Assembly (NCBI GenBank): GCA_023667145.1
Contig: JAMPAQ010000001.1
Location: 657,329-721,328, forward strand
Length of the DNA: 64,000 bases
Source of the DNA: Pseudoflavonifractor sp.
GTDB lineage: Bacteria > Bacteroidota > Bacteroidia > Bacteroidales > Muribaculaceae
Direction: 5' to 3'
A model generated the notes under the pieces. It ran no database searches and was not told the DNA's origin. It saw only the letters and a program-made list of their open reading frames with translations. Position numbers and translations under genes: made by a program. Shown piece by piece: positions 44,739-53,592 of this stretch. The first letter of the stretch is position 1. The number at the start of each line of letters is the position of its first letter.

Positions 44739-44916
44739 CGTGTATATGCCACCCGGCCCGGAGCAGTCCGTGACAGGGAAGTATGCACACAGCATATAGG
44801 CGTCCCGTTGCCGTTTCTTCCTGAAGGTTATCCAAAGGTGCGAAGTTTGAATGTGGAAGATAACGCTCGTGACGTCTTCTATAAACATCAAAATCAATAC
44901 AGCCTCCGCCGATTGA
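44645..44916 (-). ncRNA. Candidate structured RNA, about 270 nt
   Basis: A minus-strand promoter at 44923-44954 and a terminator-like stem at 44655-44738 bound a region dense in perfect hairpins. They are AAATCAAT/ATTGATTT (44891-44898 with 44912-44919) at the 5' end; GTTATC/GATAAC (44827-44832 with 44859-44864); TATGC/GCATA (44782-44786 with 44792-44796) inside GGGA/TCCC (44776-44779 with 44803-44806); and the long 3' rod. Reading frames on both strands across it have no recognisable family. Size and setting would suit a 6S-like or other Bacteroidales-specific RNA, but I cannot assign a class. Confidence 0.55.
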
Positions 44917-44922
44917 TTTCCG

Positions 44923-44954
44923 GCAAAAATAACACTTTCTAATTTCTGACACAA
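44923..44954 (-). promoter_or_regulatory. Promoter of the candidate structured RNA
   Basis: Minus-strand TTG (44952-44954), 20-bp spacer, TATTTTTGC (44923-44931). Predicted start near 44916, at the first base pairs of the 5' hairpin. Confidence 0.65.
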
Positions 44955-45123
44955 CATCCCCCGCCCAATCTGCGACACTTTAACATGACATCCCACTATC
45001 CCGCCCGCCGGATATGGGAAGTGAATACGGAGGAGGGGCATCACGAGGAGGGTGTCATCGGTGGACGGCACGGTTAGAAGCCGGGGTAGGCTGTTGTTTG
45101 GCACAGTGTGGTTGGGACGATAA

Positions 45124-45154
45124 TTGCCCACGTCAAAAAAATGGCGTAACTTTG
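45124..45154 (+). promoter_or_regulatory. Promoter of purD
   Basis: TTG (45124-45126), 20-bp spacer, TAACTTTG (45147-45154), 28 bp before the ATG. The stretch 44955-45123 between this and the RNA promoter shows nothing recognisable. Confidence 0.65.
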
Positions 45155-45182
45155 TGGCATAAACCACAGACACAACGATATT

Positions 45183-46472
45183 ATGGACATTCTTCTGCTT
45201 GGCTCGGGTGGTCGTGAAGCCGCTCTCGCATGGAAAATCTCACAGTCGCCGCTGCTCGGCATCCTCTACATAGCCCCCGGCAACGGCGGGTCGGCACGCT
45301 ATGGCACCCCGGTGGCCCTGTCGCCACTTGACTTTGCCGGCATAAAGGCTTTTGCCGAGGAAAAGGGAATCGGCATGATTGTCGTCGGCCCGGAGGACCC
45401 GCTCGTCAACGGCATATACGACTATTTCCAAGGATCGGACATCCTCGTCGTGGGGCCGTCAAAGGCGGGCGCCATGCTTGAGGGAAGTAAGGATTTCGCC
45501 AAGCAGTTCATGGTGCGCCACGACATTCCCACGGCCCGCTACCGCAGCTTCACAGCTGACAACATCGAGGAGGGCTACAGCTTCCTTGAGCAGTTGCAGG
45601 CCCCCTACGTGCTCAAGGCCGACGGACTCGCCGCCGGCAAGGGAGTGCTGATAATCAATGACCTCGACGAGGCCAAGGCCGCTCTCAGGGAGATGCTCGG
45701 CGGCATGTTCGGAGCCTCGTCGGCCACAGTGGTCATCGAGGAGTTCCTGTCAGGCATCGAGTGCTCGGTATTCGTGCTCACCGATGGCACCGACTTCCGC
45801 GTGCTTCCCGTCGCCAAGGACTACAAGCGCATAGGCGAGGGGGATACCGGCCTCAACACCGGCGGCATGGGGGCAGTAAGCCCCGTACCGTTTGCCGACG
45901 ATGTGTTCATGGACAAGGTGCGCCGACAGATTATCGAGCCTACCGTACTCGGTCTCGCCGAGGAGGGCATCACATATCGCGGATTCATATTCCTCGGACT
46001 CATCAACGTTGACGGCGAACCCAAGGTCATAGAATACAACGTACGCATGGGCGACCCCGAGACCGAGGCCGTCATGCTGCGCATAGCCGATGACCTCGTG
46101 CCGCTTATGGAAGCCGCCGCACGCGGCAACCTTGACGGCCTCGACCTGCGTCACGACCCGCGAACAGCCGTGACCGTGATGATGGTGTCGGGAGGATACC
46201 CCGGCGACTACGAGAAAGGCAAGGTGATAACCATTGACGGAGAGATCACCGACAGCATACCGTTTCACGCCGGGACAAAGATCAATCCCGAGGGACAGCT
46301 CGTCACCAACGGTGGCCGCGTTATCGCTGTCAGCTCCTACGGCTCGTCAATCGAGGACGCGCTTGCCCGCAGCTACGCCTCCATCGACAAGATACACTGG
46401 GACGGAGCCTACTGGCGCCGCGACATAGGCCGTGACCTTATCGCCCTGACCAAGCAACCGGGCAATAATTAA
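45183..46472 (+). CDS. purD: Phosphoribosylamine--glycine ligase
   Basis: Second step of purine synthesis: ATP-dependent joining of phosphoribosylamine with glycine. The 429-aa chain is complete and opens with [21 protein letters not shown]-grasp features include [31 protein letters not shown] and the metal-site [16 protein letters not shown] membrane-protein gene follows 5 bp later and is likely cotranscribed. Confidence 0.96.
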   Translation: MDILLLGSGGREAALAWKISQSPLLGILYIAPGNGGSARYGTPVALSPLDFAGIKAFAEEKGIGMIVVGPEDPLVNGIYDYFQGSDILVVGPSKAGAMLEGSKDFAKQFMVRHDIPTARYRSFTADNIEEGYSFLEQLQAPYVLKADGLAAGKGVLIINDLDEAKAALREMLGGMFGASSATVVIEEFLSGIECSVFVLTDGTDFRVLPVAKDYKRIGEGDTGLNTGGMGAVSPVPFADDVFMDKVRRQIIEPTVLGLAEEGITYRGFIFLGLINVDGEPKVIEYNVRMGDPETEAVMLRIADDLVPLMEAAARGNLDGLDLRHDPRTAVTVMMVSGGYPGDYEKGKVITIDGEITDSIPFHAGTKINPEGQLVTNGGRVIAVSSYGSSIEDALARSYASIDKIHWDGAYWRRDIGRDLIALTKQPGNN

Positions 46473-46477
46473 GACAG

Positions 46478-47461
46478 ATGCGCGAGAGCGACATAACCCG
46501 GTTTCTGAGCTCACGATACGGACTGCTGCTCATGACGGCGCTTGCCGTCGTGGCGGCGGTCATCGCTTACTGCCATGGCGACGTGATTCCCATCCCCGGA
46601 GCCAAGGGACTCGGATTGCCGTCGGCCAACGAGTGGATACAGGACCGTCCGCTATCGCTCGTTGTAAATCTCGCGCTCAACATAGGAATCGCCTGTATGC
46701 TGGTGCTCATCAACAAGAGCTTCAACATACTGCGCACACTCACCGTCCTCTACTCGACCCTCTATCTCGTATTCCAGTCGGCATCCCCCTCGGTCATGGG
46801 GCAATTTTACGACGGGACGCTGCTCTGCATCGTCATCCTTTGTGCCATGAGCCTGCTGTTCCCGACATTCGGACAGCGCCGCCCCGACCGCCGCAAGATA
46901 TTTCTCGCGTTTTTCCTGTTGGGACTCGGAACTCTCACCCAATATGCCTATGCCCTGTATATCCCGGTATTTCTCATTGGGTGCGTCCAGATGAGATGCC
47001 TGTCTTTCAAGGGCTTCATGGCCGCGCTTATCGGACTTGTGACCCCGGTGTGGATACTGTGGGGCCTCGGGGTCATCAGCCTTGACAACGTCACCCTCCC
47101 GCAGTTCGCCCCCATATTCACCGCACTCGACCGCCACGAGGCCGCACGGTTCATCGCCACGGTCGGTCTCACGATAGCGCTCATCATCGGATTTGGCGCG
47201 TTCAACTTCATCAAAATCTACAGCTACAATTCCCGCGCCCGCGCCTACAACGGCTTCATCGGCATCCTTGCGCTCGCCACGATGGTATATGCCATGGCCG
47301 ATTACACCAACACCGCCGCCTACATCCCCCTGCTCAACACGTGCGCCGCCGTTCAGGGCGCCCACTTCTTCACCATCAACCCCGGCCGCCGCTCCTACAT
47401 CGGCATCCTCACCCTCATCCTCCTCTACACCGCCCTCTACCTCTGGGCCATCCTCCTCTGA
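46478..47461 (+). CDS. Multi-pass membrane protein of unknown function
   Basis: 327 aa with about nine hydrophobic helices spread over its length (for example LLLMTALAVVAAVIAY, LALNIGIACMLVLINKSF, ILWGLGVISL, LTLILLYTALYLWAILL). It resembles the DUF6427-type membrane proteins of Bacteroidota, which often lie near purD (from memory). No catalytic motif is visible. Gene spacing of 5 bp to purD indicates an operon; a functional link to purines is not implied. Confidence 0.72.
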   Translation: MRESDITRFLSSRYGLLLMTALAVVAAVIAYCHGDVIPIPGAKGLGLPSANEWIQDRPLSLVVNLALNIGIACMLVLINKSFNILRTLTVLYSTLYLVFQSASPSVMGQFYDGTLLCIVILCAMSLLFPTFGQRRPDRRKIFLAFFLLGLGTLTQYAYALYIPVFLIGCVQMRCLSFKGFMAALIGLVTPVWILWGLGVISLDNVTLPQFAPIFTALDRHEAARFIATVGLTIALIIGFGAFNFIKIYSYNSRARAYNGFIGILALATMVYAMADYTNTAAYIPLLNTCAAVQGAHFFTINPGRRSYIGILTLILLYTALYLWAILL

Positions 47462-47513
47462 CCACCGTCTCGTATTCCTCCCACTCCCAGACCTCTCGGA
47501 CACACCCATCGAC

Positions 47514-48368
47514 TCACATACCAAACAACGACTCGATAGGACATTCCCCTGCCATACAGCCAATCTTACCGGTATTAGCCAGACTGACCTCGCACACTGT
47601 ATAGACCGTGTCTTTCCCGACTCTCACAGAGAGGGCGGTACGTTGATGCGCCTTTGAGATGGTATATCGGCCTGTCTCATCCTTGTCATACTCTACCGAC
47701 ACATCATAATCTGCAAGATTAGTGTGCACCAATCCCCGGCGCGTCTTTTCTACCGTAAAGTCCTTTATACTGCTAATCTCATAATCCAACCGCCTTATCG
47801 ACAGATCCTCAGTCCCTATGATAAGATGTCCGTGAACTGTCACGCCCCCGGATTTCCTCGAAAAAGCAATCCTTACGGCCTCTGCGTCCTTATACACCAC
47901 ACTCTCAAGACCCTCAAAACGGTATTTCATATAATCACTTATCACCCCATGAGCCGAGACAGGGAGCACATCGGTAAATGACCATGGCTTTATGGTATGT
48001 ATATATTTGCTTATATCGGGGGATCGATACAGGCTCTCGCCCACTCCTGAGACACGCATATCATTGTTTACGTGGCGCAAGCCCAACAATCCCTCATAAT
48101 CAAACAATTGCTTACCCGACCGATCTCTCATGGATATTGAACTGTCCAAAATCATTCCTGACAACAGAGGAAATCTATATTGACTTGAAATTCTGGAGAC
48201 CGCAGCCTCGACCCATTGTTCAGGAGTGCGGTTTGAGACAATGACCTCGGGCAATTTCACCATCACGGTATCCCGGTCCTCAGTCGTCAACCCTCCCATG
48301 GCGTGACACAATGATGGCATCAGCATCGTTGTGCACGACATAACGGCAATTGCAATACAGCGATTCAT
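47514..48368 (-). CDS. Exported protein of unknown function
   Basis: 284 aa with a signal peptide (about 1-23, ending SLCHA). The region LPEVIVSNRTPEQWVEAAVSRISSQYRF and the following pattern resemble the C-terminal part of carboxypeptidase-regulatory-like surface proteins of Bacteroidota, but the usual N-terminal CarboxypepD domain is missing. The rest is beta-rich. It is moderately more AT-rich than its neighbours and stands alone, convergent to the purD operon and divergent from the DUF2723 gene. Likely periplasmic or outer-membrane associated. Confidence 0.65.
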   Translation of the reverse strand: MNRCIAIAVMSCTTMLMPSLCHAMGGLTTEDRDTVMVKLPEVIVSNRTPEQWVEAAVSRISSQYRFPLLSGMILDSSISMRDRSGKQLFDYEGLLGLRHVNNDMRVSGVGESLYRSPDISKYIHTIKPWSFTDVLPVSAHGVISDYMKYRFEGLESVVYKDAEAVRIAFSRKSGGVTVHGHLIIGTEDLSIRRLDYEISSIKDFTVEKTRRGLVHTNLADYDVSVEYDKDETGRYTISKAHQRTALSVRVGKDTVYTVCEVSLANTGKIGCMAGECPIESLFGM

Positions 48369-48395
48369 ATATGATATGTGACAAATAAAATTTCT

Positions 48396-48404
48396 GCAAA
48401 AGTA
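48396..48404 (-). promoter_or_regulatory. Promoter candidate of the exported-protein gene
   Basis: Minus-strand TACTTTTGC, a full -7 match 27 bp before the ATG at 48368; no clear -33 box. Confidence 0.5.
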
Positions 48405-48520
48405 ATGGATTGTGATTTATACATCACTTATGCCCGGTGTGCAATTTGTGTGCAAACTCTGCGTAAGAGACTTATATCCTATTAATAGAGCCGTTGGTTT
48501 GCTGATTTATTTGGGCGGGA

Positions 48521-48554
48521 TTTGGTGTTTATCAATCGGAATGGCTACCTTTGC
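48521..48554 (+). promoter_or_regulatory. Promoter of the DUF2723-deacetylase-queG run
   Basis: TTTG (48521-48524), 21-bp spacer, TACCTTTGC (48546-48554); predicted start near 48561, about 50 nt before the ATG. Confidence 0.65.
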
Positions 48555-48610
48555 ATCTTGGAAAGGAATATCCCGTGGGATGACGCGGGGTTCCGACATG
48601 AACACTTTTG

Positions 48611-51600
48611 ATGAAACGATACAACATTATCAACAATTCGCTCGGATGGCTGATGTTTGTCATCTCTGCTGTCACTTACCTGCTCACACTTGAGCCGACG
48701 GCGAGCTTCTGGGACTGTCCCGAATTTATCTCACAGGGTTACAAACTTGAAGTGGGGCACCCACCGGGCAACCCGATATTCATGCTCGCGGCAAGATTTT
48801 TTGTCAACTTCGCCCCCGACGCCTCCCACGTCGCCCTGGCGGTTAACGCCATGTCGGCATTGCTCAGCGCCGGCACAATACTGCTGCTGTTCTGGACTAT
48901 AACCCACCTGGTGCGCCGACTGATAGTCAAGGACGATGCCACCTCAATATCATTGGCCAAGATGCTTGTCATCTTCGGGTCGGGCACAGTCGGAGCATTG
49001 GCCTACACATGGAGCGACACGTTCTGGTTTTCGGCGGTCGAGGGTGAGGTCTACGCCTTCTCATCGTTCTGCACGGCCCTCGTGTTCTGGCTCATCCTCA
49101 AGTGGGAAAATCGTGCCGACATGCCCCACAGCGACCGTTACCTGATACTGATAGCCTATGTCATAGGCATCTCCATAGCCGTCCACTTGCTCAACCTCCT
49201 CTGCATCCCCGCCATCGTGCTGGTGTTCTACTACAAGAAATACAAGAACACGACCGCCAATGGCTCGCTGATAGCACTCGCGGTGTCGTTTGTCATCGTG
49301 GGGCTTATCCTCTATGGTCTCGTGCCGGGCTTCATCGAGGTAGCCGGATGGATGGAGTTGCTATGTGTCAACACCTTGGGCATGAGCTTCAACATGGGTG
49401 TGCTCATCTATTTCATCCTCGCCCTTGCGATATTCATTTGGGCAATCTCGGCCCTATACCGTCAGAGCAGCCCGCTGATGATAAAGGTATCGTTTATCCT
49501 CGCTGTCATAATATCAGGCATACCGTTTATCGGCGACGGCTGGGTGATACCGGCCGTAATCATCGCCGGAATGGTGGTCTATTTCTTCCTGTGGGGCAAG
49601 AAGATACCGGTGCGCATACTCAGCATCACTGTGCTCAGCATCCTCGTGATATTCATAGGCTACTCCTCATACGCCCTGCTGCTCATACGCTCCTCGGCCA
49701 ATCCGCCGATGAATCAGAACGGTCCCGACAACGTGTTCTCGCTGTCGTCCTACCTCAACCGCGAGCAGTATGGCGAACGTCCGCTGTTCTATGGTCGCAC
49801 AATCAACTCCAGCATCCTCTACCGCGTCGATGCCTCAGGGTTGCCCAAGGCCATTGTCAACGAAGGCAAGCCCCTCTACAGCAAGGCCGTCAAGACATCG
49901 CCCGATGACCCCGACCGATATGAGATGACCGGCCACAAGCAGGACTACGAGATGACCCCCGAGCTTAACATGCTGTTCCCCCGCATGTATGACGGACGGC
50001 ACGCCGCCGCCTACACCTCATGGACAGGCATGACAGGAACGCCCGTCGAGGCGACAATCTATGTCGATGAGAACGGCAACGCCTTGCAAAAGGACTGGAA
50101 AATCAAGCCGACATTCGCTGAGAACATGCGATTTTTCCTCGGCTACCAGCTGACCCACATGTACTGGCGATATTTCATGTGGAACTTTGCCGGACGGCAG
50201 AACGACATCCAAGGCAACGGGGAGCCCAACCATGGCAACTGGATCTCGGGCATACCCCTGATTGACACGCCGCGTCTCGGCGACCAGTCGCTGCTGCCCG
50301 ACGACCTCGGGAAAGGCAACAAGGGACACAACGTGTTCTACATGCTCCCCCTCATTCTTGGCATCATCGGCCTCATCTGGCAGGCATTCTCGTCCAAGCG
50401 CGGCATCGAGCAGTTCTGGGTCGTGTTCTTCCTCTTCTTTATGACAGGAATAGCCATCGTACTCTACCTCAACCAAACACCCACACAGCCCCGCGAGCGC
50501 GACTATGCCTTTGCCGGGTCGTTCTACGCCTTTGCCATCTGGATAGGCATGGGTGTGGCCGGACTGTGGCGACTCGCACTCATGGCCCTCAAGAAAGACG
50601 ACAGCCGCACCAAGCTCACTGCGGCTGTCATAGCCTGTCTGCTCGGCATAATCGTGCCGTTGCAGATGGTGTCGCAGACATGGGACGACCATGACCGCTC
50701 GGGACGCTATGCCGCCCGCGACTTTGGCATGAACTACCTGTCGAGCCTCGACGAGGATGCCATCATCTTCACCAACGGCGACAACGACACCTTCCCCCTG
50801 TGGTATGCCCAGGAGGTCGAGGGATACCGTACCGACGTGCGCGTGGTCAACCTCAGCTACCTGACCACCGACTGGTATGCCAACCAGATGCGCCATCCGA
50901 GCTACGATGCCCCGGCCATACCGATGCTCGCCACGCCACAGGACTATGCTTACGACAAACGCCAGTTCAACTACTTCCTGCACCCCGACACCACCAAGGT
51001 CAACGCCCTGGCGGCGCTCAAGCAGGTCTATGACCCGTCGGCCACCGACAACGACTGGCGGCTTCCCGAGTTCCGCTATCCCAACATGTACATCCCTGTC
51101 GACAAGGAGGCCGTACTGTCGGCCGGACGCGTGACCCCCGCTGAGATGCCTGCTGTGGCCGAGTATATCGACATGAACATGCTCGACGACGAGTCGACCG
51201 CCCGCGAGGGGGGCATGTCGCTAGGCAAGCTGCTCTCGCTCGACTTCATCGCCACCAATGCCGCCAACGGCTGGAAACGCCCCATCTACTTTGCCATGAC
51301 CGTCCCCGACGACTATTACCTCGGCCTCACGCCCTACCTGCGCAACACGGGCATGGCCTACGAGGTGTCACCCATACGTCAGGCCGGATATGACGGCTAC
51401 TCGGTTGGTGTCGATACGGACCGCATGTACGAGAACGTGGTCAACAAGTTCCGCTGGGGTGGACTCGATGTCACTAAGAGTGCCGATGACATCTATCTCG
51501 ACGAGACCGTCAGACGCATGGTGACCACCACGCGGAGCACCATGCTCGACCTCGCCACCGCGCTCTACAACGAGGGTGTCAGTGCCGAGCTACGTGCCGA

Positions 51601-52063
51601 CTCCACCGCCACCGAGGCCGAGAAGGCACGGCTGACCGGGTTTGCCACCGACCGCTACGAGCGTACCCGCACCATCCTCGACCTCATCATCGAGAAACTT
51701 CCGGCCCATGCCTCCCCCTACTCCGTGCAGATAGGCCATAACATCGCCGACCTCTACCTGCGTCTTGGCGAGGTGACAGGCAACGAGGCCGACAAGAAAA
51801 AAGCGATGACCCTGCTTGAGAGCGAGATACGCCGCTATGGCCAGTATGTGCGCTACTATCAGAGCCTATCGCCCTCACAGTATGCCGCCTTGCAGCGCAC
51901 CGACCAATACATCAACGACACCTATCTACTCGCCCTCGTGCAGCTCTATGCCGATGGCGGCGGCGATGCCGAGAAGCTATTAGGCGAACTTGAGACCTCG
52001 GGGGTAGACTTTACCCCCTACCTGCGCCGACAGGCCGCATCCGAGGCTCCGCAAAAGATGTAA
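48611..52063 (+). CDS. DUF2723 integral membrane protein
   Basis: An 1150-aa protein of the DUF2723 family, which belongs to the GT-C glycosyltransferase-like membrane proteins and has been linked to protein O-glycosylation in Bacteroidota. The N-terminal signature LTLEPTASFWDCPEFISQGY and LEVGHPPGNPIF (about 20-55) is clear. About a dozen membrane helices occupy residues 1-360 and 580-690. A large soluble C-terminal domain (700-1150) begins with IIFTNGDNDTFPLWYAQEVE and ends in helices that look TPR-like. Exact substrate unknown. It precedes a deacetylase gene by 4 bp. Confidence 0.9.
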   Translation: MKRYNIINNSLGWLMFVISAVTYLLTLEPTASFWDCPEFISQGYKLEVGHPPGNPIFMLAARFFVNFAPDASHVALAVNAMSALLSAGTILLLFWTITHLVRRLIVKDDATSISLAKMLVIFGSGTVGALAYTWSDTFWFSAVEGEVYAFSSFCTALVFWLILKWENRADMPHSDRYLILIAYVIGISIAVHLLNLLCIPAIVLVFYYKKYKNTTANGSLIALAVSFVIVGLILYGLVPGFIEVAGWMELLCVNTLGMSFNMGVLIYFILALAIFIWAISALYRQSSPLMIKVSFILAVIISGIPFIGDGWVIPAVIIAGMVVYFFLWGKKIPVRILSITVLSILVIFIGYSSYALLLIRSSANPPMNQNGPDNVFSLSSYLNREQYGERPLFYGRTINSSILYRVDASGLPKAIVNEGKPLYSKAVKTSPDDPDRYEMTGHKQDYEMTPELNMLFPRMYDGRHAAAYTSWTGMTGTPVEATIYVDENGNALQKDWKIKPTFAENMRFFLGYQLTHMYWRYFMWNFAGRQNDIQGNGEPNHGNWISGIPLIDTPRLGDQSLLPDDLGKGNKGHNVFYMLPLILGIIGLIWQAFSSKRGIEQFWVVFFLFFMTGIAIVLYLNQTPTQPRERDYAFAGSFYAFAIWIGMGVAGLWRLALMALKKDDSRTKLTAAVIACLLGIIVPLQMVSQTWDDHDRSGRYAARDFGMNYLSSLDEDAIIFTNGDNDTFPLWYAQEVEGYRTDVRVVNLSYLTTDWYANQMRHPSYDAPAIPMLATPQDYAYDKRQFNYFLHPDTTKVNALAALKQVYDPSATDNDWRLPEFRYPNMYIPVDKEAVLSAGRVTPAEMPAVAEYIDMNMLDDESTAREGGMSLGKLLSLDFIATNAANGWKRPIYFAMTVPDDYYLGLTPYLRNTGMAYEVSPIRQAGYDGYSVGVDTDRMYENVVNKFRWGGLDVTKSADDIYLDETVRRMVTTTRSTMLDLATALYNEGVSAELRADSTATEAEKARLTGFATDRYERTRTILDLIIEKLPAHASPYSVQIGHNIADLYLRLGEVTGNEADKKKAMTLLESEIRRYGQYVRYYQSLSPSQYAALQRTDQYINDTYLLALVQLYADGGGDAEKLLGELETSGVDFTPYLRRQAASEAPQKM

Positions 52064-52067
52064 CGTC

Positions 52068-52685
52068 ATGTTTATCGAACAACCCCCATTGCTGTACCGT
52101 CTCCTGTTCCCGGAGGCGGTATGGCGTATAAAGCGCAAGCGCCGCCGCGTGGTCTACCTCACCTTTGACGACGGACCGATACCCGAGGTGACCCCCTGGG
52201 TGCTCGACGTGCTCGACCGCTATGGGGTCAAGGCGACATTCTTCCTTGTCGGCGACAATGTCAGGCGCAACCCGGAGTTATTTGAGGAAATCAAGCGGCG
52301 TGGTCACAGCTACGGCAACCACACGATGAACCACCTACAAGGATTCAAGGTCCTGTCGCGGCGCTACCTGCGCAACATCACTGAGGCCGACGGCCTGATT
52401 GACAGTCCGCTGTACCGCCCGCCCCACGGGTTGATGCGCTGGGGACAGGCCCGCGTCATCAAGGACCACTACAACATTGTCATGTACGATCTCGTGACCC
52501 GCGACTACTCGCGCAAACTGACACCGCCACAGGTGCTTGCCAACGTCAAGCGGTATGCCCGCAACGGCTCCATCATCGTCTTTCATGACTCACTCAAGGC
52601 CGAGCGTAACATGACCTACGCGCTGCCACGCGCCATCCAATGGCTAAAGGACCAAGGCTATGAGTTCCTACCCATCCCCATGTGA
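52068..52685 (+). CDS. Polysaccharide deacetylase (NodB-type)
   Basis: 205-aa carbohydrate esterase family 4 protein. The catalytic base motif VYLTFDDGPIPEVTPWVLD and the metal-binding SYGNHTMNH (two histidines) are intact, followed by YRPPHGLMRW, the third conserved motif. No signal peptide is obvious; a hydrophobic/basic N-terminus may keep it at the membrane. Substrate could be peptidoglycan or an envelope glycan. It lies between the DUF2723 gene and queG and overlaps queG by 26 bp. Confidence 0.88.
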   Translation: MFIEQPPLLYRLLFPEAVWRIKRKRRRVVYLTFDDGPIPEVTPWVLDVLDRYGVKATFFLVGDNVRRNPELFEEIKRRGHSYGNHTMNHLQGFKVLSRRYLRNITEADGLIDSPLYRPPHGLMRWGQARVIKDHYNIVMYDLVTRDYSRKLTPPQVLANVKRYARNGSIIVFHDSLKAERNMTYALPRAIQWLKDQGYEFLPIPM

Positions 52686-53592
52686 TGCCGCCCCGGTGGC
52701 CGGACGCGACGAGCTGCTGTCACTCGCCCTGGCAGTGGGTGCGACCGACATAGGCATCGCCGATGCCATGCCAGTCGATGATGACGCGGCGACCGCCTAC
52801 CGGGAGTGGGTCACGGCTGGGTATAACGGCACGATGGACTATCTCGACCGCTACGATGAGGTGCGCCGCGACCCACGGTTGCTGCTCGACGGGGCCCAGT
52901 CGCTGATTGTGGCGGCGTTCAACTATATGCCGCCGACACGCCAGGCTGTGGGACGGCCACGCTTTGCCGACTACGCCCTCGGCCTCGACTATCATGAAGT
53001 CGTGCGTTGGCGGCTCGACGCGATGGCCGGGGAGATCAGGTCGCGCTGGGGCGGCTCGACAAGGGTATGTGTCGACACCGCGCCTCTGCGTGAGCGCTAC
53101 TGGGCGATGAAAGCCGGATTGGGATTCATAGGCCGCAACGGTCAGCTTATACTTCCCGGACGAGGCTCACGGTTCTTTATCGGCACCATCCTCACAACGG
53201 TACGCTTCAGGCCATGCCCACCGTGCGTGACAAGCTGTGACGGCTGTGGCGCGTGCGTCCGGGCCTGCCCCGGAGGAGCGTTGAGTGACAAGGGCTTCGA
53301 TGGCCACCGCTGTCTGTCATATCTCACAATTGAATACCGTGGCGATTTCCCCGACGGACTGACACTCGGCGGGCGCATATATGGCTGTGACGTATGCCAG
53401 GATGTATGCCCCCACAACCGCGCCGCCAAGCCGACGGACATCCCCGAGTTTATGCCGTCACAGAGGTTGCTCGACCTTACCCGCGACGACATAGCCGCGA
53501 TGACTCAGGAACAGTTCTCTTCCATCTTCTCCCACAGCGCTGTCAAGCGCACCAAACTGGTCGGGCTGCTGCGCAACCTCAAGGCTCTATGA
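52660..53592 (+). CDS. queG: Epoxyqueuosine reductase
   Basis: Cobalamin- and Fe-S-dependent enzyme for the last step of queuosine synthesis in tRNA. The 310-aa chain has TAPLRERYWAMKAGLGFIGRN (as APLRERYWA and GLGFIGRN) and a ferredoxin-like double cluster region: CPPCVTSCDGCGACVRACPG and GCDVCQDVCPHN. The ATG at 52660 lies within the end of the deacetylase gene; no later ATG is in frame near the N-terminus. Its 3' end overlaps the convergent yifB by 6 bp. Confidence 0.93.
   Translation: MSSYPSPCDAAPVAGRDELLSLALAVGATDIGIADAMPVDDDAATAYREWVTAGYNGTMDYLDRYDEVRRDPRLLLDGAQSLIVAAFNYMPPTRQAVGRPRFADYALGLDYHEVVRWRLDAMAGEIRSRWGGSTRVCVDTAPLRERYWAMKAGLGFIGRNGQLILPGRGSRFFIGTILTTVRFRPCPPCVTSCDGCGACVRACPGGALSDKGFDGHRCLSYLTIEYRGDFPDGLTLGGRIYGCDVCQDVCPHNRAAKPTDIPEFMPSQRLLDLTRDDIAAMTQEQFSSIFSHSAVKRTKLVGLLRNLKAL

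Noticed and set aside
44686-44952. An 88-aa minus-strand frame with a CYFCRKS start and a 101-aa plus-strand frame over the same DNA
   Set aside because: Both cross the dense hairpins of the candidate RNA, and neither resembles a family; the structure and promoter/terminator signals fit an RNA gene better.
46652-47563. A 303-aa minus-strand frame opposite the membrane protein gene
   Set aside because: It is rich in E, G and R, the mirror of hydrophobic codons on the plus strand, and matches nothing; the plus-strand gene has clear membrane helices.
50018-50983. A 321-aa minus-strand frame inside the DUF2723 gene
   Set aside because: It is a shadow of GC-rich codons; the plus-strand protein carries family motifs throughout the same stretch.
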